The notes: generated by a model not told the origin, from the letters alone. A stretch of 64,000 nt of DNA from Mixophyes australis (GCA_036250195.1 JAVHZZ010000008.1:10228934-10292933), one strand, 5' to 3'; shown: positions 12,619-24,850, counted from the stretch's first letter. Program-made: numbers and translations.

Positions 12619-12634
12619 AAAAATGCTATATTCT
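12619..12634 (+). repeat. Right target-site duplication of the LINE insertion
   Basis: AAAAATGCTATATTCT, directly after the A tract; some of its first A's may belong to the tail. Confidence 0.8.
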
Positions 12635-14130
12635 CTCCATATGAAATGTCTAAGGATTAAAAAAAAATATTTTTACTATTTTTTTAAAAATCTCGTTAAA
12701 AATTAATTACATGTATAAAAATGCACAAATAATAAACTCAGTGGAAACAAGTTTCAGCTGCAAAATATCCAAAATCAATAACACAAATTTTATTCTTACA
12801 TAAAACCAACAGTAAAATAACACTGTAGTATATCCTACATCACGACTGATATATTAAATATCATAAACATTTGCTACATACTGGCTTACTTTGTTCCATC
12901 TTGCTTGGTGAGATCCCAGAGATGAGGTCCAAGCGGCAAGGACTGGCGGTAGTGGTGATGCAATTCGCTGCGCGGTGCCGTGATTTGCGCAATTGCTCAG
13001 CTCGGGCGGCACCATGATGACAAGATTTGCGGCAAATAACTTCATTAAGTCCCCGTCCCACCCACTTCATTAGGAAGTGGGTAGGATACTGAAGGGTGGC
13101 CTGCTTTTCCACTTAAAATTCAGAAGTCTCCTAGAAATTCTGAGAGTGAACAAGAATGTTTGATATAATAAACAATCAGATAAATATCATATGTAATTAA
13201 TATTACATTTCGGTGCTAGGATCAAAAAATGTCTAAAATGTCTTCTCAAATAGACTTCAAACGGGCACATCCAAAACTCTTAAGGAACAGTGTCCCTAAG
13301 CATGTAATATCAGCTCCCAGCAATAGCATTATCTCAAGAGGAAGGGGCCTAATTATCACTAATGTTGGCTGAATCAATATCTATATTGCAGCCAACCCAT
13401 TGGCTGAGGGATGTGGCCTCAGTGATGTCTTTGGTTCCTAGAGAATTGATAGGCTGTAGTCTTATACTAAATATTGAATAGGCAAAACTTAGTGAAGGAC
13501 GTTGTCTTTTATTTTTTTTAGGGTCCCCTGCACTCTGTTGGGAAGATACACCTCACTTATTTAGAAGTTAAAATATTTATCTTAACACTCATATTTTAAG
13601 GACTGCACTTTTAAGTTCAATAAGCTATATTTCAAACTCAAAATAAAACCACCATAAAAAATAATCACAACTACTAGTTCAGCTGAAAACAAATATTCTC
13701 AATGCCGTATAGAACAGTCTAAAAGGGTATATGGCCACATTCAACTGAAATTCCCACAAAGTGGCCGAGGGCTGCAAGAAAGAAATAGAAGGGACAAATA
13801 TTGCCCCAAATACTCCTTTTTAGCACCCCAGCATTACATACAATTTTTACATTTTTCAAATCTGGTCCATCATTGTGGGAACTGCCCCGTGAACCATTGC
13901 CGGAGACCCTATAGGCCTTAGCCAAGATACTGGTTTAGGGCCCCCTCTCCCACTTCATTTGTCAAAAAAACCAAAACCCCCCACAAGGAAGTAGGCTAGA
14001 GTAATCTGGGTTACTCAGTACCCATTGGGGCCTAGGTTACCTAATGGATTATTCAGCACAGTAAAGAATGCGTTGTGAACTGTAGGTTATAGACACTAAG
14101 ATTGTGCAAAGCCACCTAACAGTAGGAAGT
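12635..14130. other. Intergenic stretch with minor repeat fragments
   Basis: A short inverted motif 'cccacttc...gaagtggg' at about 13059-13082 is shared with 60317-60340. An old-repeat phrase lies near 13433-13455 ('ttcctagagaattgataggc'). Otherwise AT-rich unique sequence. Confidence 0.5.
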
Positions 14131-14468
14131 ATTATTATTATTACCATTTATTTATATAACGCCACTAATTCCGCAGCGCTGTACAGAGAACTCATTCACA
14201 TCAGTACCTGCAGGCCCCATTGGGGCTTACAGTCTAAATTCCCTAACACACAGACAGACACACAGACTAGGGTCAATTTGTTAGCACCCAATTAACCTAC
14301 TAGTATGTTTTCGGCTTGTGGGAGGAAACTGGAGCACCCGGAGGAAACCCACGCAAACACAGGGAGGACATACAAACTCCTCACAGATAAGGCTATGGTT
14401 GAGAATTGAACTCATGATCCCAGCGCTGTAAGGCAGAAGTGCTAACCACTTAGCCACCATGCTGCCCA
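14131..14468 (-). mobile_element. tRNA-like SINE (family A), full length
   Basis: On the minus strand the element begins 'gggcagcatggtggctaagtgg', with an A-box-like 'tggctaagtggttagc' and a B-box-like 'gagttcaattctc'. It continues 'gtttgcgtgggtttcctcc' and ends 'gcgttatataaataaatggt' with TAA repeats. Other copies: 17276, 19411, 25941, 40623, 44846, and fragments at 30144 and 31493. The reverse-complement reading explains the short open frames over 14104-14469. Confidence 0.85.
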
Positions 14469-14671
14469 ACTACATAGTCACTTAAGACTCAGCAGATGTT
14501 TTCTGGAGGTCACTGGATTTCCTCCCAAAACTAAACCAAAAGAAGAAGAACAACACACAAGACTGAACGCGGTAATAATCATAATCCCCCTATTAGTAAA
14601 AGATCAAACACATGGATATTTGTGTGACTGGATCTCGATGTGCAGTATGATGATGAGGATAATGATGAGTG

Positions 14672-14820
14672 CAGGGGAGGGCTGGCAAATTTTAGCCCGG
14701 GGGCAAGAGTTAACTCCGCAGCCTATTTTAATGGAAAAAAAATGCAGGTGACCCAGCCCAAGGTTGGCTACTATGGGACCGGCCCAGGGGGCATATGCCC
14801 CCCTGTCCAGCCTGCCCCTG
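14672..14820. mobile_element. hAT-type MITE with 8-bp target-site duplication
   Basis: The element starts CAGGGGAGGGCTGG and ends with its approximate inverse (CCAGCCTGCCCCTG). Flanks are GATGAGTG (14664-14671) and GATGAGTT (14821-14828), a 7/8 match. An 8-bp duplication with CA.GG...CC.TG ends is typical of hAT transposons. At 149 bp it is non-autonomous. Confidence 0.75.
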
Positions 14821-14828
14821 GATGAGTT

Positions 14829-15299
14829 AGAGCTGGGATCAGTACTACAAGGCACTGAAGGGGTTACATAAAAAGTACTTAATACTATAAAGGCGTTTGG
14901 AGATGGCTAATCTCACTTCAACAGAATGGTAGGTTTGTTTTTCTACTGCAGGTTGTGGCTTCCACGCTGCACTGGCAGTCACTGGTGCTATTAGTCTTTA
15001 TGATCACTCAGGAAACTTGATCCCAGGCGTTAGGTGTTGCTGAGCTCTCATTCAATAGGTTTATATACAATGTAGAACCCGTCAAACAGGACTTCTCGGC
15101 AGCTTCTGACATAATGATGCGGGGAGAGAGAGAGAGAGAGAGCAGAAAATAAAATTTCACTTGATTAATCTCAGTCCTGTGGACTTTGGCAGATGACCTC
15201 AAAACGTGTTTTGTTCTTTACTTTTAAGGCTGGTACCTGGAAAAAGAAACAAAGACTCTTGTTTGGAAACAGAATCTCTGAACATTCTTTTTTAAACTT
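14829..15299. other. Unique sequence upstream of the PDE4 promoter
   Basis: No repeat except a short (GA)n run at 15122-15142. Confidence 0.5.
15122..15142. repeat. (GA)n run
   Basis: About ten GA units, roughly 440 bp upstream of the PDE4 start codon. Confidence 0.8.
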
Positions 15300-15564
15300 C
15301 TTAACCAGTCAACGGAAAGGGATTTCTGCAGAGCAGATTTAAGCCGGAGCTTGCAAACCCTCCTGCTTCAGCTAAGTCACTGCAAACAAGTATTTCACTT
15401 TTCTCCTCTGCCTGGTGGTTTGGGGGCAGAGAACCGGCTCCCATGTAGTTCGGGACGGAGAGAGGTCATTTACACGGGGCAGTAGAACGTCGCGGGGGTT
15501 TTAGTATCTGCCCCTGAGTGGGGCAACAAGCGTGAGCCGGGCAGAGAGGGACCCAGCATCAAAC
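15300..15564 (+). promoter_or_regulatory. Putative 5'UTR and promoter of the PDE4D3-like isoform
   Basis: This stretch is richer in G+C and CpG than its surroundings (for example around 15483-15497 and 15528-15540), as expected near an exon-1 promoter. It has no obvious TATA box. An in-frame stop at 15502-15504 precedes the start codon. A minimal upstream frame, ATG immediately followed by TAG, lies at 15443-15448. The transcription start cannot be placed from sequence alone, so the boundaries are approximate. Confidence 0.4.
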
Positions 15565-15611
15565 ATGCTGACTGTGAAAGAATTTCCCAGCCGACGTCAC
15601 TCGTGGATATG
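15565..15611 (+). CDS. pde4a: PDE4 long-isoform first coding exon, PDE4D3-like N-terminus
   Basis: The exon encodes MLTVKEFPSRRHSWI plus the first two bases of a Cys codon, followed by a GTATGT donor at 15612. The ending RRHSWIC is the hallmark of the PDE4D3 start (and, as I recall, of PDE4B4). In PDE4D3 the Ser in this motif is Ser13, a PKA site that affects binding to the anchoring protein mAKAP; here it is also residue 13. The split Cys codon (TG, then T at 52768) joins in phase to FDVENG in the UCR1 exon, which supports the assignment strongly. The ATG at 15565 is chosen because an in-frame TAG lies upstream at 15502-15504 with no ATG between. The 16-residue leader is as short as the PDE4D3 one. 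Other PDE4 long-form start exons were looked for and not recognised. Confidence 0.88.
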
Positions 15612-15763
15612 GTATGTTATGAGCGATTTTGCATCACTATAGTACATATGACAGATGCAGGATAGACTTAAAACAGATAATGTAGTCCAGAAAGTCTATG
15701 GAGACATCTAAACTCTGCTTTATCTGTGTTCCAAGTGTCTAACAAGTTGCAAAAGTCATATAT

Positions 15764-15780
15764 TTGTGTGTGTGTGTGTG

Positions 15781-15828
<48 letters not shown>

Positions 15829-15856
15829 GTATACATATATATGTGTGTGTGTGTGC
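15764..15856. repeat. (TG)n(AT)n(GT)n microsatellite
   Basis: About 90 bp, 150 bp inside PDE4 intron 1: a TG run, a long AT run, then a GT run. Confidence 0.93.
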
Positions 15857-17275
15857 ACAGAAAGAATAATACACTGTATTTTCTTGAAATTTGTGTGCAA
15901 ATACATTTTTTTGCAGTGAACTTGCTTGTCTTTAAATGTTTTGCTTTGAAAACACTGGGTGACCTGAGAATGTGTCACTTCTATCAGTGTGTTAAGAAAT
16001 GGGACACCTGTTTGTGCTCACTTGTCAACTTATTGTGCCAAACAAGTCACTGCGTGGGGATGTCAGAGGCATCACAATTCCATTGTTCTGCGGTGCAAGG
16101 ATGGTTGTGCAGAATTCAGGGCAAGCCGCCTGTCCTGAGTAGTGATAAATATATGTACAGCTGTTTGTGTAGATATAGCTCATGTAAAGAGTGTTCATTC
16201 AGGCTCTCTTCTGGCTGACAGACTTTAAATTAATTTTATATGTGTGTGGTGGATAATGAAAGAAAATGTTGACTTCTGAATCTAATAATAACTGCTTTAT
16301 TGGGATGATGGGGAAAATATCAGTTTTTTGGAAGCTATTTGGGAAATATTTAACATGTGCAGTGAGGCTGGGACCCGGCGTGGGGGATGATATTGGGTTT
16401 TTTAACCACTTTCTTCCTTATCGAAGATGTCAACACAGCGCGTTGATTTCCTAATGTAACCAGGAGACAAAAAGGACTAAACAAAACTAACACCAAACTA
16501 GTTCTGTAGCTGCTGTAACACAACAGATGTCAACATAGACTTGAAATATTTCCCCAGAAAGATCTTTTCTTGCAGCTGCCTAAACCAATTTGGATAATGC
16601 CTGAATTGCAAGAATTATATTTGGTCCCTTTGGTTCTGTTTGACTATAACTTGCAGTCCGTGAAAGTTCTTGTGTGGGTAGAAGAATAGGGTCATCTGAT
16701 GGTGGATTTAGTCTACCCGTTTCATAACACACTGGATGCATGTACCAGTCTTGTGCAGGAAGGAACATCTGTTTAACAGAGTTCATCATGTTAGAAAACA
16801 TTTCTCACTTTCTCTCAACTTCTCGTTTTATCAGTTTAATCCAGCTTGCGGTCTGTTCCTGCTGCTGACGTCACTGCCGGTGTTGTGACATCAATGCAAC
16901 TGACAAATGTTCTTAACAGATATCCGTGGTTGGATCATGTACATTCAGTGATATAGATTGGCGTGCTTGGCTGAAGTGTTTCGCTCTGATACAGTCTCAG
17001 ATTATTTTTCCTAACCAACTTTCTGGAACAAAATCTACCTTATCACATGCGTAGTAGCTGATCACATTCGTAGCTGGTGTCTTTCTATACTCAGACCCCG
17101 GGGGGTTTTATAATATGGCGTCTCCAACGGCTATATCATGTTGATTTACAGCAAACCTGAAATAAACAAAAAGAGAACGAGTAACCAGCTACTTCCTTTT
17201 TTTGTCTATACAAATATGAAAAACCCCTACATGGATGTAAGATTTACCAGTAATCTAAACTAACAGCAGTGAGCC
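15857..17275. other. 5' part of PDE4 intron 1, largely unique
   Basis: No repeat recognised. It holds a perfect CRE palindrome at 16866-16873. Confidence 0.5.
16866..16873. promoter_or_regulatory. Perfect CRE palindrome TGACGTCA
   Basis: The full CREB/ATF consensus lies 1.25 kb downstream of the PDE4 start exon in unique intron sequence. cAMP-induced transcription of PDE4 promoters is known as negative feedback, so the site is plausible, but binding is unproved. Confidence 0.4.
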
Positions 17276-17621
17276 AGTAAAGCACTGTGACTCAGTGCTT
17301 AGCACTTCTGCTTCACAGCACTGTGGTCATGAGTTCAATTCCCGTCCATGGCCTTATCTGTGTGGAGTTTGTATGTTCTCCCTGTGTTTGTGTGGGTTTC
17401 CTCCGGGTGCTCTGGTTTACTCCCACACTCCAGAAACATATTGGTAGGTTAATTAGCTGGTATCAAAATTGACCCTAGTCTCTCCCTCTCTGTCTGTTTG
17501 TGTGTGTATATTAAGGAATTTAGACTGTAAGCTCCAATGGGACAGGGACTGATGTGAGTTCTCTGTACAGCGCTGCAGAATCAGTGGCGCTATATAAATA
17601 AATGGTGATGAGGATGATGGG
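17276..17621 (+). mobile_element. tRNA-like SINE (family A)
   Basis: It starts 'gcactgtgactcagtgctta', with box-B-like 'gagttcaattcccg', and ends 'ggcgctatataaataaatgg' with TGATGAGGATGATG. It has the same order of blocks as the copy at 14131-14468 but the opposite orientation. Confidence 0.88.
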
Positions 17622-19410
17622 ATAAAGTACTCTGAGTAATCGTGTGTGTGTGTGTGACTATAATCCCCCACACCACTCAGGGGCAATGTGAAATGCCCGG
17701 CCCTCAAGCCTTTAAAGGGGCCGCACAGAGGAAGGAGGGAGAGCACTGTGAACTCACTCCTCCTCTCCGAGTATGCCGCTTGACCTCCCTGCACTGCGCA
17801 GAAGAGGCGCAAGGGCTGCAATCGAAGGCTCAGCGTTGCCACCTGCTGCCTTAGAACGTGAGTTTCAGCTATGCCCCTTGGTTCTCAGAGCCAGATCCGG
17901 ACAATTCCCAGTCACAGCTGCAATGTGCTATCTCTACTCGCTAACCTGTCTAAAGGCCAAACTGGCACAGTGCTATAGAAGATTACACATGCTTCTGATT
18001 AATTGCCAATACCTATTTTACTTTATTTTCCTCCGTTTCACCACGTCCCCTCTAAATGCAATTCACAAAATACAGCTGTGTTGATTATGTTGGAGCTATA
18101 TAAATAAGGGATAATACTATTAAGGGATGTGAATAATAATCATTAAGAAAAAAGTCTTTGGAGTAGAATTACTAAAACTTCTGGTTGTCATTTTCTAGAA
18201 TATTTTTTAGAATTTTAAGTAAATCTTCGGTCATCAAACCTATGATTCCCAAGCTGAAAATCTGCTCATTCAAAAAGTTACCGGAATACAAAAAAAAATA
18301 AAGTGCATTTTATATGCCCCTCATCATGAAATATTACTATACAGTCCAGAAAATAAAGATAAAAAATAAGAAAAACATCTAATAAAAAGTAAAAAAATAA
18401 AGTAATTTTTATTGTGTAGTTGGTTAATTTGAAAAATAAGGACATTTTTTAATTTGTGTCACTGGAAAGGTCAACATGTGACAAAATTATAAATGTTTAA
18501 AACCTGGAAATTAGGGACAGTTAGCATGCCCCCCTACTGTCCCGATTAAGGAGGGACAGTCCCAATTAGAAGGTGTTGTCCAGCAACCGTGTGAATCAGG
18601 TGTTTTGTTGTTAGCTGTGTGCCGCTAACGGTGCTCCATTAATGCTGGGTGTACCAGCGGCTGGTATGTGCGCCATTGAAGAGGGGCGTTTTTAAAGGAG
18701 GGGAAAGGGGCTAGGAACGTTCCAGCTGTTCAGAAGCCGTGGGCATGCCCTCTGGGAACGTAGCATGTCCCAATGTGACGTAGCCATGCCCACATGTGGC
18801 GTAATCACACACCCCTTCACCCCCTCACCTGTGCGGTAAATCTTACAGTTTGGAGGTGTAAGTTAGTAACTGTACTAGACTATTCAGGGGTCAAGTTCCA
18901 AGATTCTAACAGATGCTACACGGTTGTTACTCTATATGAGGAACATTCTAACAAGAGGTAGGAGCAATAGAATTACCTGAGACAGCAGGACAAGATACAG
19001 TCTATAGAATTACTATGTTAAATGCAACATTCCTTCAACTGCTATATCGCTGAAAAAATGCACAGAATCCTCCTTCATGGCAGTGAGCCTGTGGCTCAGC
19101 CCTAAGGCAACCGCTAGCTATGCACAACGTGTTTGGATAGAAGCTGCTGGTAATTAATGTGGTTAGTTGGGTGTATCTTTTCTGGGACTGTTGTGTTAAA
19201 ACCATTTGTAAATAAATCATATTTGTCTGTTAAAAAAATAAATAAATATATATAAATTATTTATTTACAAATTGCTGTCTAACCTTAGAACTATCCGTCT
19301 CCAAAAATGAAGGGTGAAAAAGGTAAGAAGGCAAACTAAAAGTTTTATATGTCAGAACTTCTCAGCCCTCAGATACTGAAGCGTTGTTGTGAGATGGTAT
19401 GAAAGAGTGC
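17622..19410. other. PDE4 intron 1 stretch with a SINE-B 3' fragment
   Basis: At 18083-18115 'ggagctatataaataaggga' plus a TAATAC tail is a 3' end of SINE-like element B. Around 18500-18560 'gggacagt' phrases resemble the 'catacctgcc' GC-rich repeats. The rest is unassigned. Confidence 0.5.
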
Positions 19411-19744
19411 ATCGTCGTCATCATCATTTTATTTATATAGCACCACTAATTCCGCAGCGCTGTACAGAGAACTCATTCACATCAGTCCCTGCACCATTGG
19501 AGCTTACAATTTAAATCCCCTAACATACAAAAAACAGATAGAGAGAGACTAAGGGCAATTTAATAGCAGCCAATTAACCTACCAGTATGTTTTTGGAGTA
19601 TGGGAGGAAACCGGAGCACCCGTAAGAAACCCACGCAAACACGGGGAGAGCATACAAACTACACAGATAAGGCCATGGTCAGGAATCGAACCCATGACCG
19701 CAGTGCTGTGAGGCAGAAGTGCTAACCACTTAGCCACTGTGCAT
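19411..19744 (-). mobile_element. tRNA-like SINE (family A)
   Basis: The reverse complement reads from a degenerate A-box ('agtggctaagtggttagcac') to the CATCATCATTTTATTTATAT tail complement at 19418-19440. Direct repeats 'gtgcat' at both ends may be the target-site duplication. Confidence 0.87.
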
Positions 19745-19959
19745 GATGCCTACCCACCGGGGAGATGGGCAATTTGTACGCTGAAAATGCAATATTCCTG
19801 AGAATGCAGTGCATCCATATACTAGAAACCAATGGCTAAGGCATGAGGCACTATGTGAAGTCGAAGGCTTCTATTGAATGGATTGGCTGCATTCTCATAA
19901 ATAATAACTCTACCAACAAAACCGCTACATTCTCCGTGCGCAGACAATTGGTACACTTA

Positions 19960-20175
19960 GGGGTTGAATTCAATTCACCTCAGAATAGCGCCGCAATTAA
20001 TGTACTACCGTTACTACGGTAGATTTAACCCAGATTTCTGCTCTGAGCCGTGAGCAGAAAGCTGGTTTTGAAATTACCGTAATAATGTTAATTAAACGCA
20101 CTATTACGATAATAACGGTAATAGTACGCAGGCCGTGTTACATTTTACAGTAAAACGGCCAATTGAATATGCCCC
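19960..20175. mobile_element. Harbinger-like MITE with TTA target-site duplication
   Basis: The inverted ends are GGGGTTGAATTCAATT and the complement of AATTGAATATGCCCC. Both sides are flanked by TTA (19957-19959 and 20176-20178). The interior is rich in inverted 'accgt.a...acggt' blocks. The 3-bp TTA duplication suggests the PIF/Harbinger superfamily. Confidence 0.65.
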
Positions 20176-20178
20176 TTA

Positions 20179-21136
20179 ATATGAGATGGACCTCCAAATA
20201 GACATTCATAGACAAACAGATATCATAGTTCCTAACGCCCCCGAATCTGGTGCACCCACAGGTCAAAATGAAATCATAGAATGTTATGAGAAATGACATA
20301 ATGTCGTTTGTGATTGAGCAATAAATGTGGTTATGTTGTTTGCTATACATTGAATGCACAATACATTTCCTGCATGACCCTCACATCACCCATCACAACA
20401 CTGATGAAAACTATAAAGCTTGTATAATTTAAAAGCAGAGTAATTTAGGAATAAGAGGCAACTTGAAGTTATCTTTAAAGCTATTTTTTTTAATAAAGAA
20501 CACCAGATAAAGTGTGCTCTATGGAGATTAGAGAGATGGGTGTTCGCCGTGTTGTGACATTGTAAGGAGGGCGTTCTGTAGATTGCGCTACACTGCAGTT
20601 AACTTTGTTTTCAGTAAAACAAAAAACAATGGAGAAGAAGGAACCTTTAGGTCACTCTTACTGTATAATGCTTTTATACAGTATAATTTATGTTTTGTAT
20701 CTTTCTGCCGGTGGAAATACATGCTCTCTAGTCTATCACTGGTAAAAATAAAGTACCAACATCGGAGACCTTTTACGAAGCGCACCCAAAATTAATTTTT
20801 TTTTGCAACTGTGCGCCATAATGATGTGTGCAGCGCAGTGCACACCCCACAAGCTAGAACTGCACCCCAGCGTGCAGAGAGGCAGAAAAATAGAGGTATG
20901 CTGTGCACATGTGTAAACTTCACACCAAACCTTAATGTAAGGGAGGATAAAGCAAGCAGTATATTTAGATAAATTACCATCAGGGTGATGGGACATTGGA
21001 GCGGTCTTTGTTACATGCAGCAATTTTTCTGTGTGAAGCGTTTTATTAAATTGCTCAGACTGCGCCGGGGAAATTCACTTATCTGCTGAACTGCAGCACA
21101 GTGGCTAAAAACGGGTCCCGTTAAAAGTATAAGACC
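20179..21136. other. PDE4 intron 1 stretch without recognised features
   Basis: No repeat or coding signal recognised. Confidence 0.45.
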
Positions 21137-21321
21137 GGGGGTAAATGTATCAAACCTTCTAAAAAGGTAAAATGGAGGCGTTGTCCAAAGCAACCAATCA
21201 GATTCTAGCTATCATTCTAAGGAATGTACTAGATAAATGATAGAATAAGCTAGAATCTGATTGGTTACTATAGGCAACACCTCCACTTTTTCTTGTTACA
21301 AGGTTTAATACATTAACCCCC
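21137..21321. repeat. Palindromic CCAAT-bearing MITE (family 1)
   Basis: Ends GGGGGTAAATGTATCAAACC and TTAATACATTAACCCCC. The arms contain 'gcaaccaatcagattctagc' and its inverse 'gctagaatctgattggttac'. Confidence 0.85.
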
Positions 21322-22639
21322 AGGTCTCAGCCAGCTCTGCCTTGATGCATAATTCAAGTCCTTTTGCGGAGTGCAAACGGATGTGCGCCCCTCCGCATGG
21401 CAAGAACCACTTGTAAAAACACCATGTTACTCATTAAACCTACGCACCCCAACAGAAATCTAGGTTCACTTGCACAAAGTGAGGGGCGCGGTGGCTGCTG
21501 AACGGCCGTTTTTGCACTTCACAAGCGACCTGTGGTGTAGTTCCAAGTCACATTACCCGTTCCCCCCCTCAGCAGTCGTAAGCAATTCAGCAATAGGCCA
21601 CTTTCCATCAAGCCTTAGGGATTCCTCTGTGTATTGTGTGCCTGTCTGATGTGTACATTGTAGAAGTGTGACGTCTGTTTGGTGAAAGAAAGCAAACAAA
21701 TGGTTGGCGTCAGTTCATTAGAGGCCCTTGCAGACGGTGCACACCTGATATCTCTGTAGAGGAAGCCTATAGATCCTGGTCTCCTAACATTTGATAATCA
21801 GCAGCATTCTCCGCTTTCTGGTGCCTCTCGACGACCAGGCTAATGAGATTTGCTTCTTTTTTTATTCTGTCTTCCTATTGGCAACATGGAAGAGCTGCTG
21901 CTAATCCAAAATAAATACATGTTACAATGCATCTGCTTTTCATCACGTTTAAGTAACCCTTATTTCAATATAAATGCTGCCTTTCAATATATCTCAAGTG
22001 CTCCTGTACTTTCCCTCTAATGCTTACGCTAAATGAAATGTCCTTGAGGCTCTTAAGGATGGTATTGTACATAAGGACAAATAATTCATTGTAGGACTTT
22101 CTCCATGATGGATTTTCATGCTGTGTTTCCAAAAGAGCGGCCTAGGATTAAGTCACGTATAACCTGTCCAGTGACATCACAAAGCAATGCTATATCTGCC
22201 CAGGGGCACCCACGATTCTATAAAATCCAGTGCTGATCATTAAATGTTTAAAAGACGCCAAAATTATTAAATACTTATGTATGAAGCCTCAAAGTAAACT
22301 GCACTGTTTAGTCTTACACTGACTTTCCCCTGCAGTTCCCCTAAATGTACAGCATAATAGCTACCCCTACCACCCTAATAATAAGCCATATTGAAAATCC
22401 TTTAAGCAGTTGCTCAGATTGTGCTGTTTTAAGACAAAAAGCCTAAATGGCTAAAATCAGTGTTTCAATTATGCTTGTTGCAAAATCATTGGCCTTGCAG
22501 CTGTGCGAAAAAGTCTGTTACCTATGAGACTGCAAGACCGTCAAACCAACTCCGTCATCTGCGCAAGCCTTAGAATGGGACAGTGATGTCCAAATAGGCG
22601 TCTGCTATGCTAACTACTCAGGCAATGATAGGTTAGCAT

Positions 22640-22990
22640 GTAGTTGGCCATCTTCCTACCAGTTATGAATATTCATGAGTATCAATGGCTGTGAACATCC
22701 CATGTATTGGCAGGAGCATGCTCAGTGTGCTCCTTTGACGTCAACCAGCTGCCATCTTTCATCACATTGGCTCTGAATGATCACATGACTTCAGTGTCAC
22801 AGGAGCTTCTGCCCTCACCAACAGCTAATTTAAATAATACCTATACAATAAGCAACTTATGACACACAGAGGGAGGATCACAGTTTTATATCTGATGTGT
22901 CTCAACAATGGTATGTGTGTTACTAATGACACATTGCAATTAAGCTTTTATTAAGGATGTATTATTTATGTTAGACTTAAATATAAAATA
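22640..22990. repeat. Interspersed repeat, pair with 49408-49760
   Basis: Shared blocks in the same order: 'aatattcatgagtat', 'ggcaggagcatgctcagtgt', 'aatgatcacatgac', 'cagtgtcac..agcttctgcc', 'accaacagctaatt' and 'gatgta.tatt.atgtt'. The superfamily is unknown. This copy includes a perfect TGACGTCA at 22736-22743 that the other lacks. Confidence 0.75.
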
Positions 22991-23604
22991 AATTAAAGTT
23001 TCATACTTCTCCTGACTCTTATACCTGGAGCAGCAAACGTTACTGGTAACAAGTCCCACATTGTTCTATTCGTTGGTAGGAAAAACAAATGCGTTTTTTT
23101 TTCCCCCTGGCGTTCAGATTTAAATGAATGTTAAAAAATATTTAATCATTTTTTGTTAGCCCCATCCGGATATTTCCTGCTCTGGAGAGTCTCCATAATT
23201 AACAATGACGCTTGGCAGAGGTCCGTATGTAAGTGTTGGCACGCGGAGCCGTAGAACGTGCCGTGGTGATCCCAGGAGAAGGACCTCCATCAAAATAGAG
23301 AACAAAATAGATAAAAAAGTTATTATTTTAAAATATTTCACTTTGAAAAAATGCATTATTTAAATAATGAAACCTTTTTTTTAAATATATAAATCATTAT
23401 TTTCTGCTATAACCTCCTCCTGCTTTCCATGGGGAAGCGTTTGGCGGAGATAGGCAGTGAATCTCTTTGCCGGCAGGGGGCTAACGACGGTGTAAGCCTT
23501 GATAAATAGGGAGGAGCCCTATGTCCGTTAAAAACAATCTGTGTTTATTAAATAAGCCCCTTCTTATGTACAGTGTAATCTGTGTAAGGTGCAGCGCCTT
23601 GCAT

Positions 23605-23621
23605 GGGGGGGGGGGGGGGGG
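23605..23621. repeat. Poly-G tract (G17)
   Basis: Uninterrupted run of 17 G. Confidence 0.85.
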
Positions 23622-24053
23622 CTACCTCTTTCCAGGGGATAATCATATTCACCCTCGCAGAGCCATCAGGCAGTGAGGTACAGGGTAAGTCTTCCATCCA
23701 CTATCTCAGTGAGCGATCACTGTCCAAAAGTGATTTAATTTGTGGAGAAGTTTAAAATACCACAATCCCAAAACATCCTGCCTCCGCAATATAAATAAAT
23801 CAGATCACTGGCTTACAGCCATCATTCTTTCATCTTACAAAATATAATTACTGCAGAAACTCTCAGAAAAAGTAAAAAATAAAATAAAAAATATTGTGTA
23901 CAGAACTGTAATACTATAGCCTTAGAAACTACAGCATCAATCGTGAGTTCTCTGACATAACACTAGAGGCTCTGTCTATGCATTGTGTCTTAATGGCGGA
24001 ATATCAGTTATTACAAGATTCTACACCGCTCTTGTTGGTATTACATATATAAT

Positions 24054-24055
<2 letters not shown>

Positions 24056-24120
<65 letters not shown>
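24056..24120. repeat. (GT)n(AT)n microsatellite
   Basis: A GT run passing directly into an AT run. Confidence 0.93.
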
Positions 24121-24121
<1 letters not shown>

Positions 24122-24125
24122 GATC

Positions 24126-24407
24126 ATGCATGTCAATTTTTGTCCCCCGGGGGAGAAGTCATGTGAAATGGGGGAGGAGGGAGTTTTGACATTGTCGCGT
24201 CACCATAGCCCCTCCCCCACTGTAAAAAGGCGAAATTCACGGCATTGCGAGGGCGGAGCTTAATGACGCGATAAAGCCCCACCCGCTCCATTCACTGCCG
24301 TGAATTTACGGCAAATGCGGGAGGTTTGCCTACTCTTCCGGGAGACTGTGGGCACTCCCCGAAATTTAGGAGCCTCCCGGGAATTCCGGGAGAGTTGGCA
24401 AGTATGA
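24126..24407. repeat. GC-rich element related to the 'catacttgccaac' family
   Basis: It ends 'ccgggagagttggcaagtat', like the elements at 32737 and 39344, and contains 'gcgggaggtttgcctactct' and 'cgggagactg'. The left end is diverged ('catgcatgtcaatttttgtc'). Boundaries are approximate. Confidence 0.5.
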
Positions 24408-24493
24408 TATAGATATATATGTGTATATATATTATTCATTTGGGGAAAGATGGACTCTTAAAAGTCAATCAAAAAAACAAAACTAGATGGTCA

Positions 24494-24850
24494 TACCTGC
24501 CAGCAGTCCTTGTTTTCACGGGACAGTCCTGTTTCTGGTGAGCTTATAGCAGATGAGGGTTGTGGCTGAATTTGTCCCTATTTTGAAATAAGGAAGGTTG
24601 GCAGGTTATGAGCATCAAACCTTATCAAAATACATAGTTTGTAAAAAAGTGAACCAGCCTACCTCCCAACACTTATAAAGGCAAAATCGGGGCACGATAA
24701 GACCTGCCCCTACTTTCTACCCAATCATGTCCACCTTTTTTGTGAAGCGTCGCCCACTTTGGTGCAAGCTCCGCCCCATTCATGGTATGCAAATTGGGAC
24801 TGTCCCTATGAAGTCTGGATGGACTATGGGAACAAGTGGATTGCATTACA
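24494..24850. repeat. Two short elements of the 'gggacagtcc' type
   Basis: 24494-24608 starts 'catacctgccagcagtcctt' and ends 'ggaaggttggcaggttatg', with imperfect inverted ends. 24658-24850 starts 'cctacctcccaacacttata' and contains 'gctccgccccattcatgg'. Both look like small non-autonomous elements. Confidence 0.4.

Larger units (their letters stand above)
21322..24055. other. PDE4 intron 1 stretch
   Basis: It contains one member of a repeat pair (22640-22990) and a G17 tract (23605-23621); otherwise unassigned. Confidence 0.45.
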
